This document shows positions 7,489 to 14,804 of a stretch of DNA of 17,244 nt, piece by piece. Numbering within the stretch: the first letter of the stretch is position 1; the number at the start of each line of letters is the position of its first letter. The stretch is taken from NCBI GenBank assembly GCA_905214235.1, contig CAJMLF010000030.1, positions 1 through 17,244 on the forward strand. The letters are read 5' to 3'. The notes beneath the pieces are model-generated. The model searched no databases. It worked only from the letters and a program-made list of their open reading frames with translations, and had not been told where the DNA came from. Position numbers and translations under genes: made by a program. Source of the stretch: an uncultured bacterium. GTDB taxonomy: Bacteria; Bacillota; Bacilli; Lactobacillales; Lactobacillaceae.

Positions 7489-9444
7489 TTAATCGGTCGC
7501 CGGCACTAGTTCTTCGTCATTTTCCTCCGGTTGGTCCTGCAGTTGAACCTGCAAAACATCATCCCCGGCCTGGACGTTTGTTCCCGGCTTGGCAGTTAGC
7601 GAAATTGGTCCCAGCTTCTTGGTGTTCGTCACGGCAACCACCACGGTATCATCGAGGCCCGCCTTCTTGATCGTTGGGTCCCAGAACTCAATCAGTTCTT
7701 GACCCTTCTTGACCCGCTGCCCCTCTTCAACGTAGGAAACAAAGCCGGTCCCCTTCAGCTTGACGGTCCCAATACCGACATGGATAAGGAGGGCAATCCC
7801 GTCATCGCTGATTAGGCCAACCGCGTGCCGGGTTGTAAAGACCTGCTTGACCGTGGCATCAAACGGGGCAAGGACCCGTCCATCGCTTGGCTTAATTGCA
7901 AAGCCGTCACCAGCGGCCCCGGTAGAGAAGACGTTATCCTTAACGTCGCTCATCTTCATCAGGGTTCCAGCAATTGGTGTGGGGATGTCAACATCCTTAG
8001 CGGGCTGGTCGTCGTCCTTGATGTGCTTGCCCCAGGTCTTCTCCAGTTCGGCAACAATCTCGGCGTGCTTTTCCTCACTCAGGATTACCTTCTTGGCAAA
8101 GACGCAGATGGAGATGACCAAAAGAACTGCTGGCACGGCAAACATCATCAGTTTGAAGTTCATCCGTCCCGTGGCGGTAATCGAAGAAGCGGTGGCTCCA
8201 GTTGTCATCCCCGCCAGGATGGCAACTTGACCAACAACCCCATTGGCGACGGCGCCACCGAACTTATCGAGTAGCGGCCGGACGGACAAGGCCAGGGATT
8301 CGTCACGGTGGCCTAACTTCAGCTGCCCGTATTCAACGGAGTCAGTGATAACCATCAGGACAATCAAAAAGACCATTGGTTGAGGGAAGCCGAACATCGA
8401 AGCGGCAATCAGAACTAACGCCAGGTTGTCGCCCGCGACGGTAAAGAGGGCAATCCCGCACAGCATGAAGACCAGCAGGCTGGTAAAGAGGGCCTTCCGG
8501 CTGAGGTGCTTAGAGAAGAACGGGAATAAGGACGTCCCGATGATTCCTAAGAAGACGTTGATCGTGGAGAAAATCGAGAAGGCCTTCGGGGCCCCCATGA
8601 TGTAGGTGAAGTAGTAAACTTCCAGGGAGTTAATGATGTTAATTCCAACACAGTAGAAGAGGTAGGCACAGGCCACCCACATCAGTTGGTCATTACCGGA
8701 GAGGGCCTTGAAGATACCGACGACACCAACCGTGTCCTTCTTATTCTTCCGAATTTCACTGTTGGTCTCCCGGGTGAAGATCCCCACACCCCAGGCAGAC
8801 AACAGGGCCAAAGAACAGATAATCAGGGCAAAGACGAACCAACCACAGTTGTCACCGGTACTGGTCTTGGTTGCGGAGAAGTAGATGACGGCCGGCATGA
8901 CAATGATTCCGACCATTCCCCCACCGATGGTTGAACCAACCCGGGCGAAGGTGGCGGTCTTTTCCCGTTCTCGGGAATCGGTCGTCAGCGATGGCAACAT
9001 CGACCAAAAACCGACGTCCTTAAAGGAATAGAAGATGTCCATGGTGATGTAGAGGACGCCGAACAAGACGAGGTAGCCAATCGCACTCTTCTTGTACAGG
9101 CCACCCATGTTGGTGAAGAGCAAGAGGAGGATCACCGCGGAGACGGTCCCACCGATTACCACCCACGGACGGAAGTGGCCCCACCGGGTTTTAGTCCGGT
9201 CAATCGCGTTCCCAATGAAGGGATCAATGAACAATTCGACAAACCGCAGGCACATGATGATCAGGGTCACAATGCTAATCATCTTATTATCAAGGCTTTG
9301 GTTGCCGGTATCAAACAGGTGCGAGGTAATGAACATGATCAGGTAGCCGCAAAGGAGGCCGTAGAACGAGTCGTTACCAAAGGCACCAAAACTATAAGCA
9401 AGACGTTGCCGCATCGGCATCTTGTTCTTATTTTCAGTACTCAT
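7489..9444 (-). CDS. lacS: LacS-type galactoside permease with fused EIIA domain
   Basis: This 651-aa membrane protein of the glycoside-pentoside-hexuronide:cation symporter family should take up lactose or alpha-galactosides with a proton, or in exchange for galactose. About twelve membrane segments span residues 15-455. The K376/H379/E382 cluster (KLGHRDES) matches the sugar/cation coupling region of Streptococcus thermophilus LacS. A linker leads to a C-terminal EIIA-glucose-like domain (about 485-640) with H540 and H555 15 residues apart, as in EIIA-Glc. H555, in LLIHVGIGTVKLKG, is the expected site phosphorylated by HPr(His-P), which tunes transport. The start at 9444 follows AGAAGG with 7-8 bases spacing. 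It is first in the lacS-melA unit and divergent from an AraC-type regulator gene. Pairing with melA points to melibiose/raffinose uptake, although no beta-galactosidase in view rules lactose in or out. Confidence 0.93.
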   Translation of the reverse strand: MSTENKNKMPMRQRLAYSFGAFGNDSFYGLLCGYLIMFITSHLFDTGNQSLDNKMISIVTLIIMCLRFVELFIDPFIGNAIDRTKTRWGHFRPWVVIGGTVSAVILLLLFTNMGGLYKKSAIGYLVLFGVLYITMDIFYSFKDVGFWSMLPSLTTDSREREKTATFARVGSTIGGGMVGIIVMPAVIYFSATKTSTGDNCGWFVFALIICSLALLSAWGVGIFTRETNSEIRKNKKDTVGVVGIFKALSGNDQLMWVACAYLFYCVGINIINSLEVYYFTYIMGAPKAFSIFSTINVFLGIIGTSLFPFFSKHLSRKALFTSLLVFMLCGIALFTVAGDNLALVLIAASMFGFPQPMVFLIVLMVITDSVEYGQLKLGHRDESLALSVRPLLDKFGGAVANGVVGQVAILAGMTTGATASSITATGRMNFKLMMFAVPAVLLVISICVFAKKVILSEEKHAEIVAELEKTWGKHIKDDDQPAKDVDIPTPIAGTLMKMSDVKDNVFSTGAAGDGFAIKPSDGRVLAPFDATVKQVFTTRHAVGLISDDGIALLIHVGIGTVKLKGTGFVSYVEEGQRVKKGQELIEFWDPTIKKAGLDDTVVVAVTNTKKLGPISLTAKPGTNVQAGDDVLQVQLQDQPEENDEELVPATD

Positions 9445-9481
9445 AATCTTTCCTTCTCTCTTTAACTTTAAAAGCGGTTTC

Positions 9482-9495
9482 TGTATCCGCTTTCA
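9482..9495 (-). promoter_or_regulatory. cre box (CcpA site) before lacS
   Basis: Read on the minus strand, TGAAAGCGGATACA fits the catabolite-responsive element consensus TGNAARCGNWWWCA at every fixed position. It lies 38 bases upstream of the lacS start and about 12 bp downstream of a TATAAT hexamer, so CcpA bound here would block early transcription of lacS-melA when glucose is plentiful. The box also shares bases with a weak 7-bp inverted repeat (9471-9477 with 9487-9493). Confidence 0.8.
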
Positions 9496-9507
9496 TAATT
9501 CGAGATT

Positions 9508-9531
9508 ATTATATTTGATAACCGTTTATCA
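9508..9531 (-). promoter_or_regulatory. lacS promoter -10 and adjoining palindrome
   Basis: On the minus strand TATAAT occurs at 9508-9513, with no clear -35 hexamer 17 bp upstream, as expected for an activator-dependent promoter. Directly upstream, 9516-9531 is a palindrome with 6-bp arms, TGATAA-CCGT-TTATCA, in the position where an activator or repressor would contact RNA polymerase. TTCCA occurs at 9532, 9548 and 9600 in the same space and may be part of AraC-type binding boxes. Regulator assignment is inference. Confidence 0.45.
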
Positions 9532-9604
9532 TTCCATGGCTAAAAAGTTCCAGTATGGGCAAAATAATTTTACTAACAAATCGACATGTAATTTTGATGT
9601 TCCA

Positions 9605-9613
9605 TGATACAAT
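9605..9613 (+). promoter_or_regulatory. Extended -10 promoter of the araC-type gene
   Basis: TGATACAAT is an extended -10 element (TGn plus TACAAT) 55 bases upstream of the regulator start codon. The only -35-like hexamer, TCGACA at 9581-9586, is 21 bp away, which is too far, so the extended -10 would have to carry the promoter. Confidence 0.4.
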
Positions 9614-9668
9614 GGTGATAAAGAGTAATCGTGATTGAACAAATCAACATGGAAGGAAGAGAAAAAAC

Positions 9669-10499
9669 ATGGACGGTGAATACAAAAGCCTCACTGGCAA
9701 AAGTTTTGAAAGTAACATCCTGTTTATTGGCCAGGACAACTGCCGGCCCAACTACTTCTACCGGGGAAATAACGTCCGCGATAATTACGTGATTCACTAC
9801 GTCATGGATGGCCAGGGAACCTTCTCCTCGGCCAACCACCCGGCCGTAACCCTGAAAAAAGGCGACGTCTTCCTCTTACCTAAGGGGGTCCCCTGCTTCT
9901 ACCAGGCCGATGGTCAGCACCCTTGGAAGTACTTTTGGATTGGCCTTTCGGGAACAAAGATCAAGACAATGCTGGCCGGGTCGTCCCTGTTTACCAAGCG
10001 GTACCTCCGTCAGGTCCAGGGGAGCCACTTTTATGACAGCCTCTCCCGCCTCTTCGCCGCACTGAAGAAGAAAAGCTCCTTAGCCAACGACATCCTGGTC
10101 GAAACACTGACCTACCAGATGTTCTACCACCTGGTGACGGAATACCCGGGTCAGGCCCCTAAGGCCGGCAGTAAGGCCCATGACCAGCTCAAGTTAGCCA
10201 CCTACTACCTGCAAAAGAACTTTGCCAAACAGTCGTGCACCGTTGAGGACCTGTGCCACCACCTTAATATCTCGCGCAGTTACCTCTACACCATCTTTAA
10301 GAAGGACCTCAACATTTCAGCCCAGAGCTACCTCACCCACTTGCGGATGGAAGAGGCCTGCCAGCTCCTTCGCAGTACGGACCAGACCGTCCAGGAGGTT
10401 GCCCACCAGGTTGGTTATCGGGACGAATTCACCTTCTCCAAGGCCTTTAAACGCTACAGCGGCTTTAGCCCGACGGTGTACCGGCGAAATCTGTATTAG
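9669..10499 (+). CDS. AraC-family transcriptional activator (MsmR/RafR-like)
   Basis: This 276-aa regulator has an N-terminal cupin sugar-sensing domain (about 15-140; PAVTLKKGDVFLLPKG at 58-73, WKYFWIGLSG at 86-95). At the C-terminus are two AraC helix-turn-helix motifs, about 191-212 (TVEDLCHHLNISRSYLYTIF) and 240-262 (TVQEVAHQVGYRDEFTFSKA). The layout matches MsmR/RafR-type activators of alpha-galactoside operons in lactobacilli and streptococci. It probably senses an alpha-galactoside and activates the divergent lacS-melA unit across the shared 224-bp region, and may control itself. GGAAGGAAG at 9651-9659 precedes the ATG by about 9 bases. A strong terminator follows the stop by 4 bases, so the gene is monocistronic. 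The family is certain; inducer and targets are inferred from position. Confidence 0.9.
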   Translation: MDGEYKSLTGKSFESNILFIGQDNCRPNYFYRGNNVRDNYVIHYVMDGQGTFSSANHPAVTLKKGDVFLLPKGVPCFYQADGQHPWKYFWIGLSGTKIKTMLAGSSLFTKRYLRQVQGSHFYDSLSRLFAALKKKSSLANDILVETLTYQMFYHLVTEYPGQAPKAGSKAHDQLKLATYYLQKNFAKQSCTVEDLCHHLNISRSYLYTIFKKDLNISAQSYLTHLRMEEACQLLRSTDQTVQEVAHQVGYRDEFTFSKAFKRYSGFSPTVYRRNLY

Positions 10500-10503
10500 A
10501 ACT

Positions 10504-10548
10504 TAAAGAAACTGGTGAAAAGCAAGTGACTTTTCACCAGTTTCTTTA
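10504..10548. terminator. Bidirectional terminator between the araC-type gene and ndk
   Basis: A perfect 19-bp stem (10504-10522 with 10530-10548) with a 7-nt loop carries T-rich ends on both strands. It lies between the convergent regulator and ndk genes and would end both transcripts. Confidence 0.88.
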
Positions 10549-10559
10549 TTTTAAGAGTA

Positions 10560-11024
10560 TTAATTATTTTCCAGCTTTGCCTTACGAGCTTGTTCCACGT
10601 CAAATTCGGGGAACCAGATACCGATTTCCCGGGTGGCACTGTCTACCGTATCAGAGGTGTGGATGATGTTCCGCAGGTTACCATCTGGCCATTCACGACC
10701 GTAGTCCCCACGGATGGTCCCCCACTCGGCCTCGCCAGGGTTAGTAGCCCCGGCCATGTTGTGGATGGCCTGGACAACGTTCGTCCCGGAAACCACAATT
10801 CCGACAATTGGGCCTTCAGTCATGTATTCCAAAAGTTCAGGGAAGAATGGCTTGTCCACCTTGTCAGAATAGTGTTGACGCAGCTTTTCCTCGGTTGGGA
10901 TGATCATCTTCAGGGCTTCAATGGTGTAACCCTTCCGTTCGATTCGGGTAATGATATCACCGATGTGCCGTGTCTTAACACCATCCGGCTTTACCAGTAC
11001 CAAAGTATATTCATCTTTTACCAT
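10560..11024 (-). CDS. ndk: Nucleoside diphosphate kinase
   Basis: This 154-aa cytoplasmic enzyme passes the gamma-phosphate of ATP to other (deoxy)nucleoside diphosphates through a phospho-histidine. The whole protein is one NDK domain: K12 in LVKPDG, RGDYGR (105-110), and the catalytic H122 in NIIHTSDT, where the usual HGSDS reads HTSDT. Length is close to the family norm. The start is the ATG at 11022-11024 (MVKDEYTL), because AAGGAG sits 9 bases upstream. An in-frame ATG three codons earlier abuts that ribosome binding site and is unlikely. It lies 66 bp downstream of helD on the same strand with no clear terminator between, so some read-through from helD is possible. Convergent with the AraC-type gene. 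Confidence 0.95.
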   Translation of the reverse strand: MVKDEYTLVLVKPDGVKTRHIGDIITRIERKGYTIEALKMIIPTEEKLRQHYSDKVDKPFFPELLEYMTEGPIVGIVVSGTNVVQAIHNMAGATNPGEAEWGTIRGDYGREWPDGNLRNIIHTSDTVDSATREIGIWFPEFDVEQARKAKLENN

Positions 11025-11079
11025 ACGGAACATCTCCTTATAAATCGCTACTAATAGAGTAACATATTCCCCTAGGCCG

Positions 11080-11093
11080 TGAAAGCGTTTTTA
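11080..11093 (+). promoter_or_regulatory. Weak cre-like sequence at the helD end
   Basis: TGAAAGCGTTTTTA agrees with the cre pattern except at one conserved base (T for C near the end). It overlaps the helD stop codon and lies about 56-69 bp upstream of ndk. It may be chance; no strong ndk promoter could be placed against it. Confidence 0.2.
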
Positions 11094-13406
11094 TTGTTTA
11101 TCGGTTAATTCATGCTCAATCACGACCTGCTTACCGGCCCGAGGAGTAATTGCCTTAGCAACCGGACCGTTGCTTACCAGGGTCAACTGGTGCATTGCCC
11201 GGGTTGCCATTGTGTAGATCATCCCCACGGCATCGACGTTTGCCATGTTTTCCTGGGAAATATCGTAGGCAATGACGGCGTCAAACTCGAGGCCCTTGGC
11301 GAGGTATATTGGCAAAACAAGGATCCCCGTTGGTAGGGCACTATCGCGGGCGCTGAGCAAGTGAAGGTCACTAACCCCCTGCTGGTGCAGGTGACGGTAA
11401 ATGTGTTCCGCCTGGTCGCGGTTCTTGGTCAGGACCGCCACCGTCTCAAATTTCTGCCGGTGCTTGGCTACCACCGCCGCCACACACTGGTCGCAGGCCA
11501 CCTGATCATAGCGAACATAGAGGGCCGGGCGCTCCCCGTGACGGGTAAAGGAAATAACCTGGTCCCCATCGGGCAGGAGGGCCTTAGCGAAGTCAGTAAT
11601 CTCCTTGGTCGACCGGTAACTCCGGTTCAGGGCAATCAGGTTGGGGTGCTTGGCTTGCAGAGCCGTGCTTAATTCTTTAAGCATCTCCTGGGGCAAACGG
11701 AGAGGCTTGAACAGCGCCTGCTCACTGTCACCCAGGACGGTAAACTTGGCCCGGGGGAAGGCGTGGCGGAGGTAGATCAGCATTGCCAGTGGGTAGTCCT
11801 GCATCTCGTCAATGAAGACGTACTGGAAGGACTGGTTCTGCCCACTCCCCGTCATCAAGTCCCGTAAATACATCAGCGGAACCGTGTGCATCAGCTTCAG
11901 ACGGTGGTACTCGATTTCATTTTGGTAGTCGGTAATCGTGTTGATCCAGTCCCGCTTACTGATGTTCTCCGGAAGGTCAACCTGGCGGAGGAAGCGTTCG
12001 TACTGGTTGTAAAAGTCAATGAAGTAATTGTTGTAAATTGCGTCGGCTACCACCCGCAGACGGCGCTTGGCCAGGCGGCGGGCCAGGTAGGCGTACTGGG
12101 TGTCCTCATCTTTAAAGTCGTCAACCGTCTTTTTGCCGTACAGACGGTGTAGTTGCTGGACGTCCAGGTCATCGAGGGCCTTGGCAACCCAGTCCTTCTT
12201 CGCCTCTTCCCGCACCCGGTGCTGGAGTTCACGAATTAGCTTGTTCTTCAGGTGAACTAAACGGTCCGCCGCTGTCATCGTCTTGGGAAGGGCTTGGTAA
12301 AGGTCGCGGATGTGATCCGCACTGAAGAAGACCTGGCTATTGAAGGTCAGGTCGGCAAACTGGATCTGTTCCACGGGTAACTGGTGAACGTAGTCAAAGA
12401 CGGCCGCCATTATTGGGGCGCCTTCCAAGAAGTCAGCAACAACATGGTCCCCGCTGTTTTTCTGCCGTTCCTCGTAGCGGTCAAAGAGGGTTTCCACCTG
12501 GAGGCCTTCAAACCGCCGGCGGAGGAAGCCGGCCAGGGTAACCTGGCGCATATTCCGCTCCCCCAGGCTCGGCAGGACCTCCGAGATATAGTGGCTAAAG
12601 AGGTTGTTCGGACTGAAGAGGACAATTTGGTCGGCGTTCAGTTCCGCCCGGCTGTGGTAGAGGAGGTAGGCAATCCGCTGCAAAATTGCGGAGGTCTTTC
12701 CGGAACCAGCAACTCCCTGGACAAGGAGGAGGTCACTGCGGGTATCCCGGATAATGTCGTTTTGTTCCTGCTGGATCGTCGCCACGATGTTGTGCATGTA
12801 CTGGTCGTTCTGCTCACCGAGGGCGGCCTGGAGGAGCTCGTCACCAACCGTTTCGTTGGTATCGAACATATTGGTGATCTTACCATCCTTGATCGTGAAC
12901 TGGCGCTTCTTAACCAGATTGGTGGTCTGCGTTCCCGCCGGTGTCTCGTACTTAACTTTACCGAGCGTTCCGTTGTAATAGACCCCGGAGATGGGCGCCC
13001 GCCAGTCGTAGACCAAGAAGTCGGTCTTGTCGCTATTCATCAGCGATGCCGTCCCAATGTAGAGGCTCTCCGGCTCGTCTTCGCCCGGGTCCAGAATATC
13101 GATTCGGCCAAAGTACGGGGACCCCTGGAGGTTCTTTAGGGTGCGGAGCTGGTGGTTTAGGATGGTTTCGTTCTCGGCCGCTTGGGAAACTAGTCGCCGC
13201 TGCTGTTCAAGTTCGGACCGCGATTCGGCAATATCATCAACTTCGTAACGGTTGATTGAGGCGTTCTCGCTGTAGTTCTTTTCGACCGCCCGGGTTTCCT
13301 TATGGGCAGCAGCGACCGATTCCTTGGTTTCCGTGATCTGGCGGGCAATTTCCTCATCGACCCGGTCGACCCGCTGCTGTTCAACGCGTTGCTCTCCGTC
13401 TTCCAT
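11091..13406 (-). CDS. helD: HelD, RNA polymerase-recycling SF1 helicase-like ATPase
   Basis: This 771-aa UvrD/Rep-like protein is the length of Bacillus subtilis HelD, which uses ATP to pull stalled RNA polymerase off DNA. Visible parts are: a charged, Gln/Glu-rich N-terminal coiled-coil arm (about 1-95) that in HelD reaches into the polymerase secondary channel; Walker A GVAGSGKT (231-238); a long helical insertion (about 300-510); Walker B FIDEMQDY (531-538); motif III GDSEQALF (559-566); SYRST (596-600); and a late helicase motif in AKGLEFDAVIAYD. The start at 13406 follows AAAGGGG with about 7 bases spacing. It is the first gene of a minus-strand group with ndk. The protein is a polymerase remodeller rather than a repair helicase by family resemblance; this was not tested. 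Confidence 0.9.
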   Translation of the reverse strand: MEDGEQRVEQQRVDRVDEEIARQITETKESVAAAHKETRAVEKNYSENASINRYEVDDIAESRSELEQQRRLVSQAAENETILNHQLRTLKNLQGSPYFGRIDILDPGEDEPESLYIGTASLMNSDKTDFLVYDWRAPISGVYYNGTLGKVKYETPAGTQTTNLVKKRQFTIKDGKITNMFDTNETVGDELLQAALGEQNDQYMHNIVATIQQEQNDIIRDTRSDLLLVQGVAGSGKTSAILQRIAYLLYHSRAELNADQIVLFSPNNLFSHYISEVLPSLGERNMRQVTLAGFLRRRFEGLQVETLFDRYEERQKNSGDHVVADFLEGAPIMAAVFDYVHQLPVEQIQFADLTFNSQVFFSADHIRDLYQALPKTMTAADRLVHLKNKLIRELQHRVREEAKKDWVAKALDDLDVQQLHRLYGKKTVDDFKDEDTQYAYLARRLAKRRLRVVADAIYNNYFIDFYNQYERFLRQVDLPENISKRDWINTITDYQNEIEYHRLKLMHTVPLMYLRDLMTGSGQNQSFQYVFIDEMQDYPLAMLIYLRHAFPRAKFTVLGDSEQALFKPLRLPQEMLKELSTALQAKHPNLIALNRSYRSTKEITDFAKALLPDGDQVISFTRHGERPALYVRYDQVACDQCVAAVVAKHRQKFETVAVLTKNRDQAEHIYRHLHQQGVSDLHLLSARDSALPTGILVLPIYLAKGLEFDAVIAYDISQENMANVDAVGMIYTMATRAMHQLTLVSNGPVAKAITPRAGKQVVIEHELTDKQ

Positions 13407-13441
13407 TTTCGTTCCCCTTTTCTCTGTAATCGTGATTATCT

Positions 13442-13470
13442 ATTTTAGCATTTTATCCACGGGGACCCAA
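13442..13470 (-). promoter_or_regulatory. Possible helD promoter
   Basis: On the minus strand TTGGGT (13465-13470) and TAAAAT (13442-13447) are separated by 17 bp, upstream of helD. Three bases of the -35 differ from TTGACA, so the call rests mostly on spacing and position. Confidence 0.35.
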
Positions 13471-13490
13471 CCAAAAGCGACTGGGGCTAC

Positions 13491-13526
13491 AAAAAGGATT
13501 GACGAAACGCTTCGCCAATCCCTTTT
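13491..13526 (-). terminator. Terminator of the antiporter gene
   Basis: A 16-bp stem (13491-13506 with 13511-13526), two pairs imperfect, with loop ACGC and a T-run on the minus strand. It starts 4 bases past the antiporter stop codon and lies upstream of the helD promoter. Confidence 0.8.
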
Positions 13527-13530
13527 AATT

Positions 13531-14691
13531 TCAAGCAGTAGGTAATTTTTTCAATGAATGTTTCAAAATAAACGGCGCCAAGATCGTTGCCAGGATGATC
13601 ACGGTAATAACGTCTGAATAGTACATCGGCGACAGGAGGTGGGCCTCATACCCAATCTGGGCGGTGATCAGGGCCATCTCCCCCCGGGCAATCATCCCGC
13701 TACCAACAACGTAGGAGCTCACCATGTTGAAACCGGCGATCCGGGCCCCGGCCCCACAGCCGACCAGCTTGGTCAGGCAGGCCAACACCGTCATCAAGAT
13801 CACGAACAGCAGGGACCGCTGGATGTTATCAAAGCGCATGTTCAGGCCGACGCTGACGAAGAAAAGGGGGATGAAGATGGCGTAACCAATGGGCTCAAAG
13901 CTCCGGTCAATTGTCTCCTTCCGGTGGGTGTTAGCAACCGCAATTCCGGCAAAGAAGGACCCGACCGCCCCGCTCAGGCCAACGTAGTGTGCAATTGAGG
14001 CCATCCCCAGGCAGATGATCATCGCCATGACGGACGGCGCCGACTCGGTCAGCATCTTTTCACTGAGGTGCATCAAATAGGGTGCCAACCAGCGGACCAA
14101 CAGATAGGTCCCACCGAAGAAGAGAACCTGCAGACACAGGGCCAGCCAGAGCGGCAAACTGGTGTGGGCGTCGCCGCCCTCACCGTTGATCACACTGATC
14201 ATGATCGATAACATCATGACGCCGATAATGTCATCGGCAACCGCGGCCCCGAGGATGGTTGCCCCTTCCCGGCTGCTGAGTTGGTTAAACTCCCGCAAAA
14301 CCGCCACTGAAATGCTGACGGACGTGGCGGCAAAGATAACCCCGATAAAGACGGACTCAGTCTTGGTGAAGCCAAAGAAGTAGGCCACCGGCGACATCAC
14401 GATGACCGGGACGATGGCCCCCGCCATTGCCACCGCGAAGGCGGGCTTTAGGTATTTCTTTAACTGCGAGAGGTCACTTTCGAGCCCCGCAATGAACATC
14501 AAAATAATGACCCCAATCTCCTGAAACTCGTTCATCATCGAATTGAGGTGGACCCAGTTCAGCATTGCCGGGCCCACGATGATGCCGACAATGATCTGCC
14601 CGATTACCTCAGGGATTTCCACCCGTCGGCAGTAGTGCGCAACAATTTGGGTCATCAGCAACAGCCCCGCCAGGGTTGCAATAAATTCCAT
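13531..14691 (-). CDS. CPA2-family Na+(K+)/H+ antiporter
   Basis: This 386-aa integral membrane protein has about 11-13 hydrophobic segments and the CPA2 (KefB/NapA/GerN-like) core. AATSVSISVAVLREF (121-135) and ADDIIGV (152-158) supply the unwound-helix Thr and the ion-binding Asp pair D153/D154. A later RGEMALI segment supplies the basic residue of the second broken helix. It would exchange cytoplasmic Na+ or K+ for protons and help pH and salt balance. There is no C-terminal TrkA/RCK domain, unlike KefB/KefC, so nucleotide or glutathione gating is unlikely and it looks more like NapA. The start at 14691 follows GGAGG with 7 bases spacing. It is divergent from a ClC gene, with 113 bp between start codons. 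Which cation is carried cannot be told. Confidence 0.88.
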   Translation of the reverse strand: MEFIATLAGLLLMTQIVAHYCRRVEIPEVIGQIIVGIIVGPAMLNWVHLNSMMNEFQEIGVIILMFIAGLESDLSQLKKYLKPAFAVAMAGAIVPVIVMSPVAYFFGFTKTESVFIGVIFAATSVSISVAVLREFNQLSSREGATILGAAVADDIIGVMMLSIMISVINGEGGDAHTSLPLWLALCLQVLFFGGTYLLVRWLAPYLMHLSEKMLTESAPSVMAMIICLGMASIAHYVGLSGAVGSFFAGIAVANTHRKETIDRSFEPIGYAIFIPLFFVSVGLNMRFDNIQRSLLFVILMTVLACLTKLVGCGAGARIAGFNMVSSYVVGSGMIARGEMALITAQIGYEAHLLSPMYYSDVITVIILATILAPFILKHSLKKLPTA

Positions 14692-14765
14692 TTTCTTTCC
14701 TCCACTTCACTTAGTAACTGAGACTAATGATAGCATAAGTTTCAGCACGAACCAGCAAGAAAGGA

Positions 14766-14771
14766 TATAAT
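14766..14771 (+). promoter_or_regulatory. -10 hexamer before the ClC gene
   Basis: A consensus TATAAT lies 34 bases upstream of the ClC start. The best upstream hexamer, TTCAGC at 14741-14746, is weak and 19 bp away, so promoter strength is uncertain. Confidence 0.45.
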
Positions 14772-14804
14772 TTGAAGTGAACTTATTTTTGGGAGGAAAC
14801 GATT

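Noticed and set aside
9573..9839. Minus-strand 88-aa open frame across the araC-type gene start
   Set aside because: It overlaps the conserved cupin domain of the regulator on the opposite strand and covers its promoter; no recognisable product.
10523..10529. Hairpins at 59-96, 5162-5205, 10504-10548, 13491-13526 and 16150-16188 considered as a dispersed repeat family or CRISPR-like array
   Set aside because: The stems differ in sequence, each sits just past a stop codon and has T-runs, so they are ordinary terminators.
11025..11033. Upstream ATG for ndk (three extra codons)
   Set aside because: It touches the AAGGAG ribosome binding site with no spacing; the ATG at 11024 has normal spacing and gives the usual NDK N-terminus.
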